Part shown: one piece after another, positions 8,780-17,800 of the stretch
Layout of the letters: each line of letters begins with the position of its first letter
Position numbering within the stretch: position 1 is the stretch's first letter
NCBI GenBank assembly: GCA_020248785.1
Contig: JADCGX010000037.1
Span: forward strand, 1-64,000
Reading direction: 5' to 3'
Source: Burkholderiales bacterium
GTDB lineage: Bacteria; Pseudomonadota; Gammaproteobacteria; Burkholderiales; Burkholderiaceae_F
DNA length: 64,000 bases
Position numbers and translations under genes: made by a program
Notes under the pieces: generated by a model
Seen by the model: only the letters and a program-made list of their open reading frames with translations
Told to the model about the DNA's origin: nothing
The model's database searches: none

Positions 8780-8980
8780 ATGCGCCACACCAACCCCCGC
8801 GCCGCCTACGCCGCGCGCACCACGCAGATCCACGCCAAGCTGGCTCGGCTGCAGCAACTGGCCGACGACCACTTCGGCCACGACCCCGACGCCGTTCACT
8901 GGGGTCACGTCGGCGACCTCGGCAGGGTGGAGCAGGCACTCGACGAGTTGCTCGCGATCTTCGGCGGCAAGGCCGAGTGA
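8780..8980 (+). CDS. Small island protein of unknown function
   Basis: A 66-residue protein beginning MRHTNPRAAYAARTTQIHAK and ending EQALDELLAIFGGKAE, with a GGAG ribosome-binding site just upstream. It is predicted helical and rich in His and Ala, with no membrane segment. Its stop is 11 bp before the DUF3489 start, so the two probably form an operon. I do not recognise the family. Confidence 0.6.
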   Translation: MRHTNPRAAYAARTTQIHAKLARLQQLADDHFGHDPDAVHWGHVGDLGRVEQALDELLAIFGGKAE

Positions 8981-8991
8981 CGGAGGTTGCG

Positions 8992-9480
8992 ATGGAGATT
9001 TGCCCCAAGCTCACCCCGACCCAAGCCCTGCTGCTGCGTGCCGCCGCCCGCCGCGCCGATGGACGCGTGATCCCGCCCGCCAACCTGCGCGGCGGTGCGC
9101 GGGTGAAGGTATTGTCCGCACTCATGCAACGAGGCTGGATTGAGCCCGCCGACGATGGTCACGCGCTGACCGACGCGGGCTACGTGGTGGCCGGGCGCAA
9201 GCGGCCCGCGCTGCCGGAGGATCTCCAGCCGGTGGAGCCCCCTGACGACCTCCAACTTCTGGAGGGCATCCCGGTCCGCCCCGGCACCAAGCTCGCCGCG
9301 TTGCTGGTGGCGCTGCGCCGCCCGCAGGGCGCGACCAACCTGCAACTGATGCTGGCCACCGGCTGGCAGCCGCATTCGGTGCGCGGCGCGATCTCGGGCC
9401 TGCTGCGCAAGCGGCTGGGCCTGAACGTGGTGCTGAAGCGCAACAACGCCATCGGCGAGCGGGTGTACCGCATCGGCTGA
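8992..9480 (+). CDS. DUF3489 domain protein
   Basis: A 162-residue protein. The N-terminal half (LTPTQALLLRAAARRADGRV, ALMQRGWIE, ALTDAGY) resembles a winged-helix, and the C-terminal half (GTKLAALLVALRRPQGATNL, MLATGWQPHSVRGAISGLLR) is the DUF3489 signature. These genes accompany DUF2924 proteins and large serine recombinases in integrated elements. Here the neighbours are only fragments. ATG at 8992 with GGAGG six bases upstream is preferred over a GTG at 8977. The tail is duplicated at 141-197. Confidence 0.75.
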   Translation: MEICPKLTPTQALLLRAAARRADGRVIPPANLRGGARVKVLSALMQRGWIEPADDGHALTDAGYVVAGRKRPALPEDLQPVEPPDDLQLLEGIPVRPGTKLAALLVALRRPQGATNLQLMLATGWQPHSVRGAISGLLRKRLGLNVVLKRNNAIGERVYRIG

Positions 9481-9958
9481 TGGTCGGCTGGGGCAGCCTG
9501 CAAACCGCAAACCCTGCAAACCTCGGTTTGCACCCTGACGGTGGCGAAGCGTCGCGCTCGCGCCCCCCGTATGGCGCCTTCGCCAGGAAGGACCCCTTTC
9601 GCCTGGGGCGAGGGTCAGAGGTCTTCCGGATCCTGCATCCACGCCGGGATGTCGCGCTGGCCCTGCAGCACACGCCAGACATCGACGTGGTCCGAGCGCT
9701 CGACGTAGAAGACGAGGTAGGGGTAGCGCGTCAGCGGCCAGGAGCGCAGGCCCGGTAAGTTCATGCACGTAGCGAGGTGATCCAGTCGCAGGATGGCGCC
9801 CGATGTGCGAGTAGGCCTGCTCCAAGGCGTCGATGAAGCCCAGCGCGGCAGCCTCGGCCTCTTCGGCCATGTAGTACGTGAGTGCATCCTCGACATCCTG
9901 CTGGGCCTGCTCGCGCGGGACGACGGGCTTGGCCTTCACGACCGGCTGCGTGTCTTGC
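9416..9958. repeat. Direct repeat, right copy (DUF3489 tail to parE)
   Basis: Right-hand partner of 137-820. It contains the end of the intact DUF3489 gene, the block of identical bases (9497-9551) and the decayed parE. The match ends about 20 bp beyond the parE start, in the last codons of the antitoxin, where a repA fragment takes over. Confidence 0.75.
9615..9939 (-). pseudogene. parE: Second ParE toxin copy, frameshifted
   Basis: From the GTG at 9939 the frame follows parE (VKAKPVVPREQAQQDVEDAL, then GFIDALEQAYSHIGRHPATG) down to HEL. The DNA then lacks five bases relative to the intact copy, and the rest (NLPGLRSWPLTRYPYLVFYV, then WRVLQGQRDIPAWM) continues in another frame to a stop at 9615. 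The antitoxin is missing except for its last codons. A toxin gene without its antitoxin is expected to survive only if inactive, as here. Confidence 0.85.
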
Positions 9959-10472
9959 TCGCAACCAGGCCACCGGTGCCCCGGATCGCTTCCCGGGCCT
10001 GCTCCGGCGTCGACACCTCGCGCTTGGCAAAGTGGTGCGACACGATGACGGAGGCGGAGGTAGCGGCCGCCAGCGCCGCCAGACGGGAACAGACGAACTG
10101 CGCGTTCTCCGGCACGTTCAGGTCCAGCGCGCATAGCGGCTGCAGGGGATCGAGCACGACCAGGCGCAGGCCTGGCATCGCCTTGAGCTGGCGCTCCAGG
10201 TCCGTCCATGCCGTCGTTGCTGCCGGTCCTCGGGTCGATGGATCGGGCGCGAACAGCGGCACCGCGCCGCCAGCATCGGGCAGCGGCAGCACGTACAGCC
10301 GATCCGGAATCGGGCCCAGCGCGTTCAGCCGGTTGTGAACCTCGATGGCGTCGTCCTCGGCCGTGACGTAGATCGCCACGCCGTGGCCCGCCAGCGCGGC
10401 GCCAGCAAAGTGGTCGTGCGGCCCGATGGCCAGGTCGAGGCTGCGGGCGAGGTCACCACGCAGCACGACCAG
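9940..10472 (-). pseudogene. RepA-like replicative ATPase fragment
   Basis: The frame contains HGVAIYVTAEDDAIEVHNRL, a Walker B strand LRLVVLDPLQPL, then SASVIVSHHFAKR and REAIRGTGGLV, as in RepA-family (RSF1010 RepA-like) hexameric ATPases of plasmids and integrative elements. The Walker A region and both ends are missing. At the 3' side the frame runs directly into the last antitoxin codons (SKTRSRS, stop) before the broken parE. This is a fusion of leftovers, not a working gene. Confidence 0.7.
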
Positions 10473-10745
10473 CCTCTGTTGGTGGCCTTGACGCGGGCGT
10501 TCTACTGGCAGCACCTGCTCGACGAGGGCTCGGTGGACAGCGGCAGCGAGATCGCCCGACGCGAAGGCCTGCACCACTCCACGGTCAACGAACTGCTGCG
10601 CCTCACGCTGCTGGAGCCGGCGATCATCCAGGCCATCCTGGCGGGCAAGCAACCGCGCTGCATGAGCCTGCTGTGGTTCCAGAGGAATCCGCTGCCGACC
10701 GACTGGGCGGCGCAGCGGGACGTGCTTGCGCGGTTTGACGCGTGA
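10473..10745 (+). pseudogene. Recombinase-associated protein fragment
   Basis: The frame reads LLVALTRAFYWQHLLDEGSV, then EIARREGLHHSTVNELLRLT, LLEPAIIQAILAGKQP and WAAQRDVLARFDA. This helix-turn-helix type segment is typical of the C-terminal part or small partner of serine site-specific recombinases in elements that also carry DUF3489. No start or resolvase catalytic domain is present. It abuts the repA fragment back to back at about 10472. Confidence 0.5.
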
Positions 10746-10754
10746 GGATGTGGC

Positions 10755-11255
10755 TCAACGAACCCAGCGGCGGGCGTCCTTCAAGAGCAGAAGCAATTGC
10801 TGTTCGCGCAACGGCGAGGCGATGAACCCGAACCGGGTGTAGAAACGCGCCGCATCTTCGTCAATGGGGTGGGTCAGCATGGCCCGCACACCGGCCTGCT
10901 CGGCGATCACCAGCGTGCGGCGGACCACATCCTGAAGCATCCCGACGCCGATCCCGTGCCCATGGTGCTCGCGTGACACGGCGAGCCTGGCCAAGATCAC
11001 CACCGGCACCGGGTACTGTCCGATGCCCTTGCGGATGCGCTCCGGCGCTTCCAGCGTGTCGACCTGGCCCACAGTCAGGCTGAAGTAGCCCGCGACGCGG
11101 TCATCACCGTCGGCCACGACGAAGGTCTTGGCCGAGCCGCTGCCCTGCGCCTGGCGGGCGTGCCGCAGCAGCCAATCGTTCAGCGCAGGCTTGCCGCAGT
11201 CGAAGCCTTCCAGCCGATGCTGCGAGGCCAGGGGCTCCGGCGCCCGCAGCGTCAC
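10755..11255 (-). CDS. GNAT-family toxin (TacT/AtaT-like acetyltransferase)
   Basis: A 166-residue GNAT acetyltransferase. Conserved parts are DCGKPALNDWLLRHARQAQG, VAGYFSLTVGQV, VVILARLAVSREHHGHGIGV (acetyl-CoA binding region) and ARFYTRFGFIASP. Homologues acetylate charged tRNA and arrest translation. It overlaps the DUF1778 antitoxin by four bases (ATGA), the standard arrangement of TacAT-type modules. Module identity is clear; the tRNA target is not. Confidence 0.9.
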   Translation of the reverse strand: MTLRAPEPLASQHRLEGFDCGKPALNDWLLRHARQAQGSGSAKTFVVADGDDRVAGYFSLTVGQVDTLEAPERIRKGIGQYPVPVVILARLAVSREHHGHGIGVGMLQDVVRRTLVIAEQAGVRAMLTHPIDEDAARFYTRFGFIASPLREQQLLLLLKDARRWVR

Positions 11256-11545
11256 TTCGCGTCCCAGGGCGCCTTGCGAGCGAACAGGTCACGCAAGCCG
11301 TCGTTGGCCTGCTCGGGGCGCTCCAGCAGGTCCATCAGGGCCTGGTACTGGCTGCCCGAGACCATGAACAGGCGCTGATCCAGCAGGGTCTGCTCGGCAG
11401 CGAGGCAGGCGCTGTCGAGGATGAAGTCGGTCAGCGACTTGTGGGCCACCTCGGCGGCACGACGCAGCACGGCCTCCTGTTCCGGCGTGGCGCGCAAGCC
11501 CAGGCGGGCGGAACGGGCAGCAGGCGAGGATGCGATGGCAGCCAT
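11252..11545 (-). CDS. DUF1778 ribbon-helix-helix antitoxin (TacA-like)
   Basis: A 97-residue protein: RLGLRATPEQEAVLRRAAEV and SLTDFILDSACLAAEQTLLD are the RHH DNA-binding part of DUF1778, and the C-terminal MVSGSQYQALMDLLERP is the toxin-neutralising segment. GAGAGG precedes the ATG at 11545. The A+T-rich sequence at about 11565-11590 is the likely promoter/operator that it would autoregulate. Confidence 0.9.
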   Translation of the reverse strand: MAAIASSPAARSARLGLRATPEQEAVLRRAAEVAHKSLTDFILDSACLAAEQTLLDQRLFMVSGSQYQALMDLLERPEQANDGLRDLFARKAPWDAK

Positions 11546-11983
11546 GGCGGCGCCTCTCTTGTTCGATCAATTGGCGTAATGTTAGCACAACCGACGCACG
11601 CGGTCCAGTTCTCCGACGCAACCGGGCACCGTGGTTGACGATGAACCGCCGCGCGTAAGTCCTTTATTTGGCTGGGGGTGGGCGCTGCGCGCACCCGCGC
11701 AGGTCAAGCAGAGAAAAGAGACGGCTCTGACCCGGCCGGCGGCCGATTTCGGGCGTCCTGGCAAGCCCGCACCCGCAGCACAGGTGGCCGGAACCCCGCG
11801 TGGCGCGGGGATCGCAGACGAAAAGGAGGGCCCGGACATCATCCGGGCCCTTGTGTGTGGTGGTGGAATACGGAACCGAACCCAAATCCGCTCTAAGGAA
11901 CCGAACGAACGGTTGCCAATTTCTGCACCCCCACTGCGGAATGTTTTTTTTGTATGGTTTAGACCTTATTGCAGCAAGACAGA
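11546..11983. other. Gene-free stretch with a hairpin
   Basis: I see no convincing gene here. It holds the probable tacAT promoter (about 11560-11600), a C+G-rich segment, a strong hairpin at 11827-11851, and then a drop in G+C from about 11920 into the patatin region. Near 11861-11891 there is loose resemblance to the ssrA 3' end. Confidence 0.6.
11827..11851. terminator. Strong GC hairpin
   Basis: A perfect 10-bp stem (AGGGCCCGGA with TCCGGGCCCT) and a 5-base loop, followed by TTGTGTG on the plus strand. The T tract is weak, so it could be a terminator or another structured element. Confidence 0.5.
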
Positions 11984-12883
11984 TTAATCAGATCCATCCG
12001 TCCTACGTAGCATGGTTGCCGCATCTTCACGGCCTAGGCGGAACGCAGCATCGACCGTTGCTTGCTTAGTGCAGTCCCAGGTCGAAACAGGTGTTGATCG
12101 GCTCGGCTGCCAGTACAACCGCTCTCGCAAGCGGAACACGGTTGGAAGATTCGAGTAGTGACGAGTTAGCATCACGAACGTGGCACTGCGCTCTGCCCGA
12201 TTCTGATTAGGGATTGGTGCATTGTCGGTATACCCGCCGTCGAACGCGTAGTGGCCTGCAAGGCTGACTGCAGGCATGATTGGAGGAGGAGCTGCCGCTG
12301 CTAGCAGTACTTGGCGTGCGTCAGATGCACTACCGCAACGTGTGATATCAATGAATTCTTGGCGTAACCCCAAGAATCCAGGCAATCGTGGATGAATACT
12401 ATGGCAAATTTTCTTGTCAACTAGATAAGCCAGCGTGCCCAGCGCGACGCTGATGCCCAAGCCAAGTAGTGGCGACGGACGGGTGATCGCCACTTGCAAC
12501 GAAGCACCACAGTTTCGCAACTGGCTAAATGTTTTGTTGTTGACGAATGCATCGAGCCAAGCTGGGTAGATGGTTTGATGCGCGAACTCAAGGCGACCAC
12601 GTCGCAGACCTCGCCATTCGAAAATGCGGGCGTTATTGCCATATAGTGCACGGCACGCCGTCAATGCTGACTCGGGGCCAGTCGTCAGGCAGGAGGCGGC
12701 GATTGCGGCACCTGCACTGGTACCAACCCACTTCCGAGGCAACGACCATCCGGCATCAAGTAAGTAACTAATTGCGCCTGCCTGCCACCAGCAACGGTTG
12801 CCGCCGCCAGCAAGCACAAGCGTCGACAGTGTTGACCAACCGTGTTCGTCCGGAAATGATGCCCTGCTCGCGCCTACGTTCAT
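11984..12883 (-). CDS. Patatin-like phospholipase
   Basis: A 299-residue protein of the patatin lipid-acyl-hydrolase family. It has the oxyanion-hole glycines LVLAGGGNRCWWQAG, the nucleophile elbow GTSAG (residues 54-58, Ser56) and the catalytic Asp in FDGGYTDN (about 214), so the Ser-Asp dyad is complete. No signal peptide is seen. Base composition is much more A+T-rich than the rest of the window, suggesting recent transfer. Its start overlaps the stop of the upstream desaturase by four bases, so both belonged to one operon. Confidence 0.85.
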   Translation of the reverse strand: MNVGASRASFPDEHGWSTLSTLVLAGGGNRCWWQAGAISYLLDAGWSLPRKWVGTSAGAAIAASCLTTGPESALTACRALYGNNARIFEWRGLRRGRLEFAHQTIYPAWLDAFVNNKTFSQLRNCGASLQVAITRPSPLLGLGISVALGTLAYLVDKKICHSIHPRLPGFLGLRQEFIDITRCGSASDARQVLLAAAAPPPIMPAVSLAGHYAFDGGYTDNAPIPNQNRAERSATFVMLTRHYSNLPTVFRLRERLYWQPSRSTPVSTWDCTKQATVDAAFRLGREDAATMLRRTDGSD

Positions 12884-13449
12884 GGAACCGGCTCTCCGTA
12901 GACCTGAGCACCCGAAAGTAGGCGAGGCGAGAAGGCTGCTATAAATTGTGAAACGACAATCGGGTCACTCGCACGATACCGGTCGGTGCTAACAAGCCAA
13001 CGATGAAGTGCTGGTAAGCGCCAGCATGGAACTCGTGGATAGAGGTGGTGTTCGAGGTGGTAATTTGTGCCGAACATCAAGACCGTGAACAGTGGCGAGG
13101 TACGGCTCCGCGCTTTGGTGTCGTGCTCGGTACCCGTACCCGCATGCTCCTGGTAAGGGTTGAGTCCTGTAATCATTACAGTGGCTATCAGTGGCGCAAC
13201 GAACAAGCAAACGGCAAACAGCGGTGCGCTGATGCAGATAGCTATCAGGCCGACCATAAGCAGCAAATGCCACACAACATTGACCAGACAGAGCCAGCGT
13301 AACGTGCGTAAAGGCAGGCCGTTGGTGCTAACCTCGGAATCAATGCGACCGGTCAACAAGGTTAGCGCCACGCGGCGATACGCAGCGTTAGCGGATAATC
13401 GTGCCAGTAGCAGGCGAGACCAGAAACTGTGGAAACGTCCAAACTGCAT
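12880..13449 (-). CDS. Fatty acid desaturase, N-terminally truncated
   Basis: From the first ATG it has 189 residues with membrane segments (LRWLCLVNVVWHLLLMVGLI, PLFAVCLFVAPLIATVMITG), QEHAG and the third histidine box NYHLEHHLYP of membrane di-iron desaturases. The first histidine boxes are missing. Upstream of the ATG the frame stays open (YTNQLLDAD, as found just after the second His box in the family) right up to 13480, the base next to ssrA. The gene was cut there. It is surely non-functional as a desaturase. Low G+C, like the patatin gene. Confidence 0.8.
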   Translation of the reverse strand: MQFGRFHSFWSRLLLARLSANAAYRRVALTLLTGRIDSEVSTNGLPLRTLRWLCLVNVVWHLLLMVGLIAICISAPLFAVCLFVAPLIATVMITGLNPYQEHAGTGTEHDTKARSRTSPLFTVLMFGTNYHLEHHLYPRVPCWRLPALHRWLVSTDRYRASDPIVVSQFIAAFSPRLLSGAQVYGEPVP

Positions 13450-13480
13450 GCAATCGGCATCGAGTAGTTGATTCGTATAT

Positions 13481-13841
13481 TGGTGGAGGCGGGGGGAATC
13501 GAACCCCCGTCCGCGGATGGTCCGCAGACAGTTCTACATGCGTAGCCGGTCTATTTGAGTCTCACCGTGCGCTTAGCCGATCGGCAGGCCGACGCACGGC
13601 CAGTCGCTGGTTCTCGGCACCGGCGTCGCGACGCCGCCGGTGATCAGCCTCTGTCAATAACGCTGCTCTTGGTTGCCCAAGCTAGTCCAGAGACAAACTA
13701 GTGCAGCGTCTCACCGGTGTTAGGCGGCGAGAGCGAAACGCTCGTCGTTGGCGTTTGTGGTGTCGCAGCGGATTTACGAGGTGACTGCACCTCGGCATGC
13801 CCTGGCTGTTTCGCAACCCACGTCGAAACCTGGTCGCCCCC
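13481..13841 (-). ncRNA. ssrA: Transfer-messenger RNA (tmRNA)
   Basis: The 5' end reads GGGGGCGACCAGGTTTCGAC and the 3' end GGTTCGATTCCCCCCGCCTC plus CACCA, the tRNA-like T-arm and acceptor. The tag frame at 13720-13752 encodes ANDERFALAA and then TAA, as in Burkholderiales. It rescues stalled ribosomes and tags the nascent protein for proteolysis. Its 3' end is a classic integrase target, and the sequence just downstream (below 13481) is foreign. Confidence 0.97.
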
Positions 13842-13851
13842 AAGGGCCGCT

Positions 13852-13857
13852 ATTGTA
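13852..13857 (-). promoter_or_regulatory. Probable ssrA -10 element
   Basis: TACAAT on the minus strand, about 11 bases before the mature 5' end. No good -35 box is visible at the usual distance. Confidence 0.45.
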
Positions 13858-14024
13858 GTCCCCATTTGTGTGCCGGCGCCGGCCCATGCCAGGGGTTCGC
13901 CGCAGCCTGGTCCGAGCAAAAGATGGCGCAAGATCGCCCTATTCAACGCACACTGGAGCATGGTTGCTCTTCCGTCCCGTTGCCGCGCGGGGCAAACTGC
14001 GAAGTTCGCCGCTCGTGTCTCGCC

Positions 14025-14810
14025 GTGACATCTTCCGAGTCGTCCGCCAATACCGCTGCGCCAACTGGCATCCGTGTGCTGGTGGTCGACGACGACCCGC
14101 TGTCCAGCGCATTTCAGTCGCATCTGGTGTCGCTGCTCGGCCACCAGGCGCAGGTGCTGACCGATGCCAACGCCGCACTGGACGTCGCCAGGGCCCGTGG
14201 CTGCGATCTCATGCTGCTGGATCTCGGCATGCCGCAGCCCGATGGATTCGAAGTTCTGGGTCAGTTGCGCGAGTACGAAGCTGCTCGCAACTTGGCACCG
14301 CTGCCGGTCATCGCGGTGACCGGCTATGCCTCGGAGTCGGACCGGCTTCGCTGTCTGATGGCCGGCTTCACGGATCACCTAGCCAAACCGATTCAGGCGG
14401 GCACGCTGAGCAGTTCAATCGAGCGCGCGTTGGGGCCGCGCGGCGTCACGGCGGGGGGCGCGTCCGACGCCGAGCGGCTGCGCGCGACCGTGCGCCGTCT
14501 TGCCGCGGTCAAGCCGGGGGATCGCAGCTTCACGCCGACGGTCACGGAATCGTTTGCCTTGCGCTCGGCGCAATTGCTGGAGGCCTTGCGCAAGGCGGTG
14601 GCCGGGAGCGACCTCGATCAGTTGGCACGTTCGGCGCAGGCGTTGAAGTCGAGTGCCGAGTTTCTCGGCGCCAGCAGACTGGCGAGCATGTGCACCGACG
14701 CGGAGCGTGCCGGCACTGACGGCGACTGGGACCGCGCCCGCGAGCTCGTGATGGCGATGGACAACGAGCACCAGGTGGTGCTGACGCTGCTGTTCGAGTC
14801 ATCCCGCTGA
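14025..14810 (+). CDS. Response regulator with degenerate HPt-like tail
   Basis: A receiver domain (about 15-130) has the acidic pocket VLVVDDDP, the phospho-acceptor Asp in LMLLDLGMPQPDG, the Thr in VIAVTGYA and the Lys in HLAKPI. The C-terminal part (about 175-255) looks like an HPt four-helix domain (SAQALKSSAEFLGASRLASM), but the phospho-accepting His of the usual AHALKSS motif is Gln. The start is uncertain: GTG at 14025 is chosen because coding character begins there; ATG at 13923 is in frame. It ends 9 bp before the giant kinase and is its likely partner. Confidence 0.8.
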   Translation: MTSSESSANTAAPTGIRVLVVDDDPLSSAFQSHLVSLLGHQAQVLTDANAALDVARARGCDLMLLDLGMPQPDGFEVLGQLREYEAARNLAPLPVIAVTGYASESDRLRCLMAGFTDHLAKPIQAGTLSSSIERALGPRGVTAGGASDAERLRATVRRLAAVKPGDRSFTPTVTESFALRSAQLLEALRKAVAGSDLDQLARSAQALKSSAEFLGASRLASMCTDAERAGTDGDWDRARELVMAMDNEHQVVLTLLFESSR

Positions 14811-14819
14811 TGCCATCCG

Positions 14820-17800
14820 ATGCCTGACGCTGCGCGTACCGGCCGCAAATCGCTGTCGGCCGGCACCGAACTGCGCCTGCTGCGGCACCTGTCGCGGCTG
14901 TCTGGCATCGGCGCATGGCAGATCGATCCAGCCAACGGGGACGTGCTGTGGACGGATGCGCTCTACCGGATCTTCGAGATCGAACCGGCGCAGTTCGTGC
15001 CCGGCGTCGATGCGATGTTGACGTTTCTCGAGCCGGACGACCGCGTGATGCTGCGGCAAGCGATGGACAGGGCGATCGCCGAAGGCACGCCCTGGGAACT
15101 CGAATTGGCCGCGCGCACGGCTCGGCGCCGTCCGATCTGGCTACGGGTGATCGGCGAGAGACTGTGGCAAGCCGACGGCGCGGTCCTGCTGGCCGGTATC
15201 TGCGAGGACGTGACGCCGCTGTGCGAACAGCGTGATGCGTTGCATGCGCGCAGCGAGGAGGCGCGCAAGTTCGCGGCGGTGGTCGAAACAGCTTCGACGC
15301 TGGTGATCATCACCGACCCCGACGGTCGCATCGACTGGGTCAACGAAGCATTCACGCGCGTCACGGGCTACAGCCTGCTCGACGTGGCAGGTCGACAGCC
15401 CGCCGCGTTGCTGCAGGACCCCGCCGACGACGCGACCGCCTTTCCGCGCCTGGCCGCTGGAGGCGGGCCGACGGCTGGCGTCGAGCTCAAACTGCGCCGC
15501 AAGGACGGCTCGCCGTACTGGGCCCGAGTCGAACTGCGACCGTTGTGCAATGACGCGGGCGAGATCGAGCACATCGTCTGCGCCCAGGAGGACATCACCG
15601 AGAGCAAGCTGGCAGCACAGCGCGCCAGTGAAGCGGGCGACTGGCTGGAAGTCGCGCGCGTCGCCGCGGGCATTGGCTTTTACTTCCGTGCCAGCGACAG
15701 CGAAGAGCTCGTGATTGACGAGCATTCGCGCGCCATCCTGGGCCTGACGCCGGAGGAACCCCATCTAACCCTCGAGCAGCACCTTGCAATGGTGCTGCCC
15801 GCCGACCGCGAGCAGTTTGTGGCAATGCGGACGCACGCCAGCCCGGAGCCAACGGAACTCGAGTACCGGATCCGCCGCCGACGGGATGGCGCGGTGCGTT
15901 GGGTCCGTGCGCTTCGGGTGACCCTGCCGGCCGGCGAGCGCGGTTCGGCGCGCATCCTTGGCGCCGTGATCGACATCACGGACCTGCGCTGTTCCGACCG
16001 GCAGCGCCGGTTGCTCACCGAGCGGCTCGCGCTCGTCAGCACGGCGCACGACATCGGCGTGTGGGACCTGGACATCGGAACCGGCAATGTGCAGTGGAAC
16101 GAGCGGATGCCCGTGCTCTACGGGATCGACGCGGCGGATGCTCCCCGGCGCGTGGGGGAATGGCTCGAACGCTTTGTCTTCCCGGCCGATCACGAGCGGC
16201 TGGTCGAGTCGCTGAGGACCGATCAGGTCGCGCCCAACGGGCAGTTGAAGCGCCGCGTCGAACACCGCGTCGTGCGCGGCGACGGTCAGCTGCGATGGAT
16301 GGAGAGCCAGGCAACGCATGTCACGGGCGACGACGGCCGCGTGCTGATCCTGGGCACAAGTAGCGACATCACCGACCGCAAGGACAGCGAGCAGCGTCTG
16401 CGAGACGCATTGCAGCGACTGGAGATCGCCACCGAGCGGGCACGGGTCGGCATTTTCATGCGCGACACCGTCACCCGCGCCGGCTACTGGAGCCCCGAGA
16501 TGTTCCAGCTGTACGGAATGCCGGAGCAAGCGCAGGCGCCGAGCACGGAACAGGTCGTCGAACGAATCCACCCGGACGATCGCAAGACCTACCTCGGATT
16601 GTGGTTGCGGGCCATGCAGACGGACGAGTTCGACGATGTGCAGTTGCGCGTCGTGCTGCCGGACGGACGGTTGCGCTGGCTGATGATCCGAGGGCGGCGC
16701 GAAACGTCGGCGACGGGCGGATCGCTGCGAATGGCCGGCGTGACGCTCGACATCACGGCCCAGAAGCAGGCCGAAGCGGAGGCCGCGGCGAGTGCGGCCT
16801 GGCTCAAGCTCGCGACCGAGACCAGCGGCATCGGGACCTGGGAACGCGATCTCGTCACCGGCACGGGCATCTGGGATCCCACCATGTTTCGCTTGATGGG
16901 ATTGAAGCCCGGCAGCGGCGTACCAGCGCGCCACATCGTCGACGCCATGGTGCACCGCGAGGATCGCGCCTCCGTCCTTGCCGCTCGCCGGCACATGCAG
17001 GAGGTGATGCATCCCATCGAGTACGAGTACCGCATGGTGCGCCCAGACGGCACTGTGGCGCACATCAACACGCGCGGCGTCGTGCTGCGCGATGACGCAG
17101 GCCAGCCCGTACGGGCGATCGGCGCCGCAATCGACGTGACGGCCAGCCGCGCGGCACAGCGCCGCCTGCGCGAGTTCAACGAGTGGTTGCAACTGGCCAG
17201 CGGTGCGACCGGCGTTGCGTTCTTCCGCCTGAGCCTGGATGACAGCACCGAATACGCGGACCGGCAGATGAAGTCGCTTTATGGCTTCGATCCAGAGGGC
17301 CCTACGCCGGGCTTCGAGCAGTTGCTCAGCGTGATCGAGCCCGAGGACCGCGAACGCGTGCTGCAGGTGCGAATGCAGTCGAATACGAGCGATGTTCCGT
17401 TGGAGACCGAGTACCGAGTGCGGCTGCCGGACGGCAAACTGCGCCAGATCTTCACGCGCCGGGCACTTCTGCGCGATGAGGGTGGGCAGCCGCTGTACGT
17501 GGTCGGGACGGCCATCGACGTCACCGCGAGCCGTTTGGTACAGGCTGAACTGCAGGCGTCCAATCAACGCCTTGCACTGGCGCAGCGCACATCGGGCATC
17601 GGGATCTGGGACTGGGACGTCGATCGCGGCACGATGACCGTCGACGATGTCATTCGCGAGTTGCTCGGCGTCGCCGCGGATTGGGTCCCCGACTTCGAGC
17701 GCTGGATGGCACTGGTGCATCCAGACGACCAGGCCCAGGCTCGACGCGTCTACGACGAGGCGCTGCCGTCGCGCCGGCTCGACGGGCGCTCGGAGTATCG

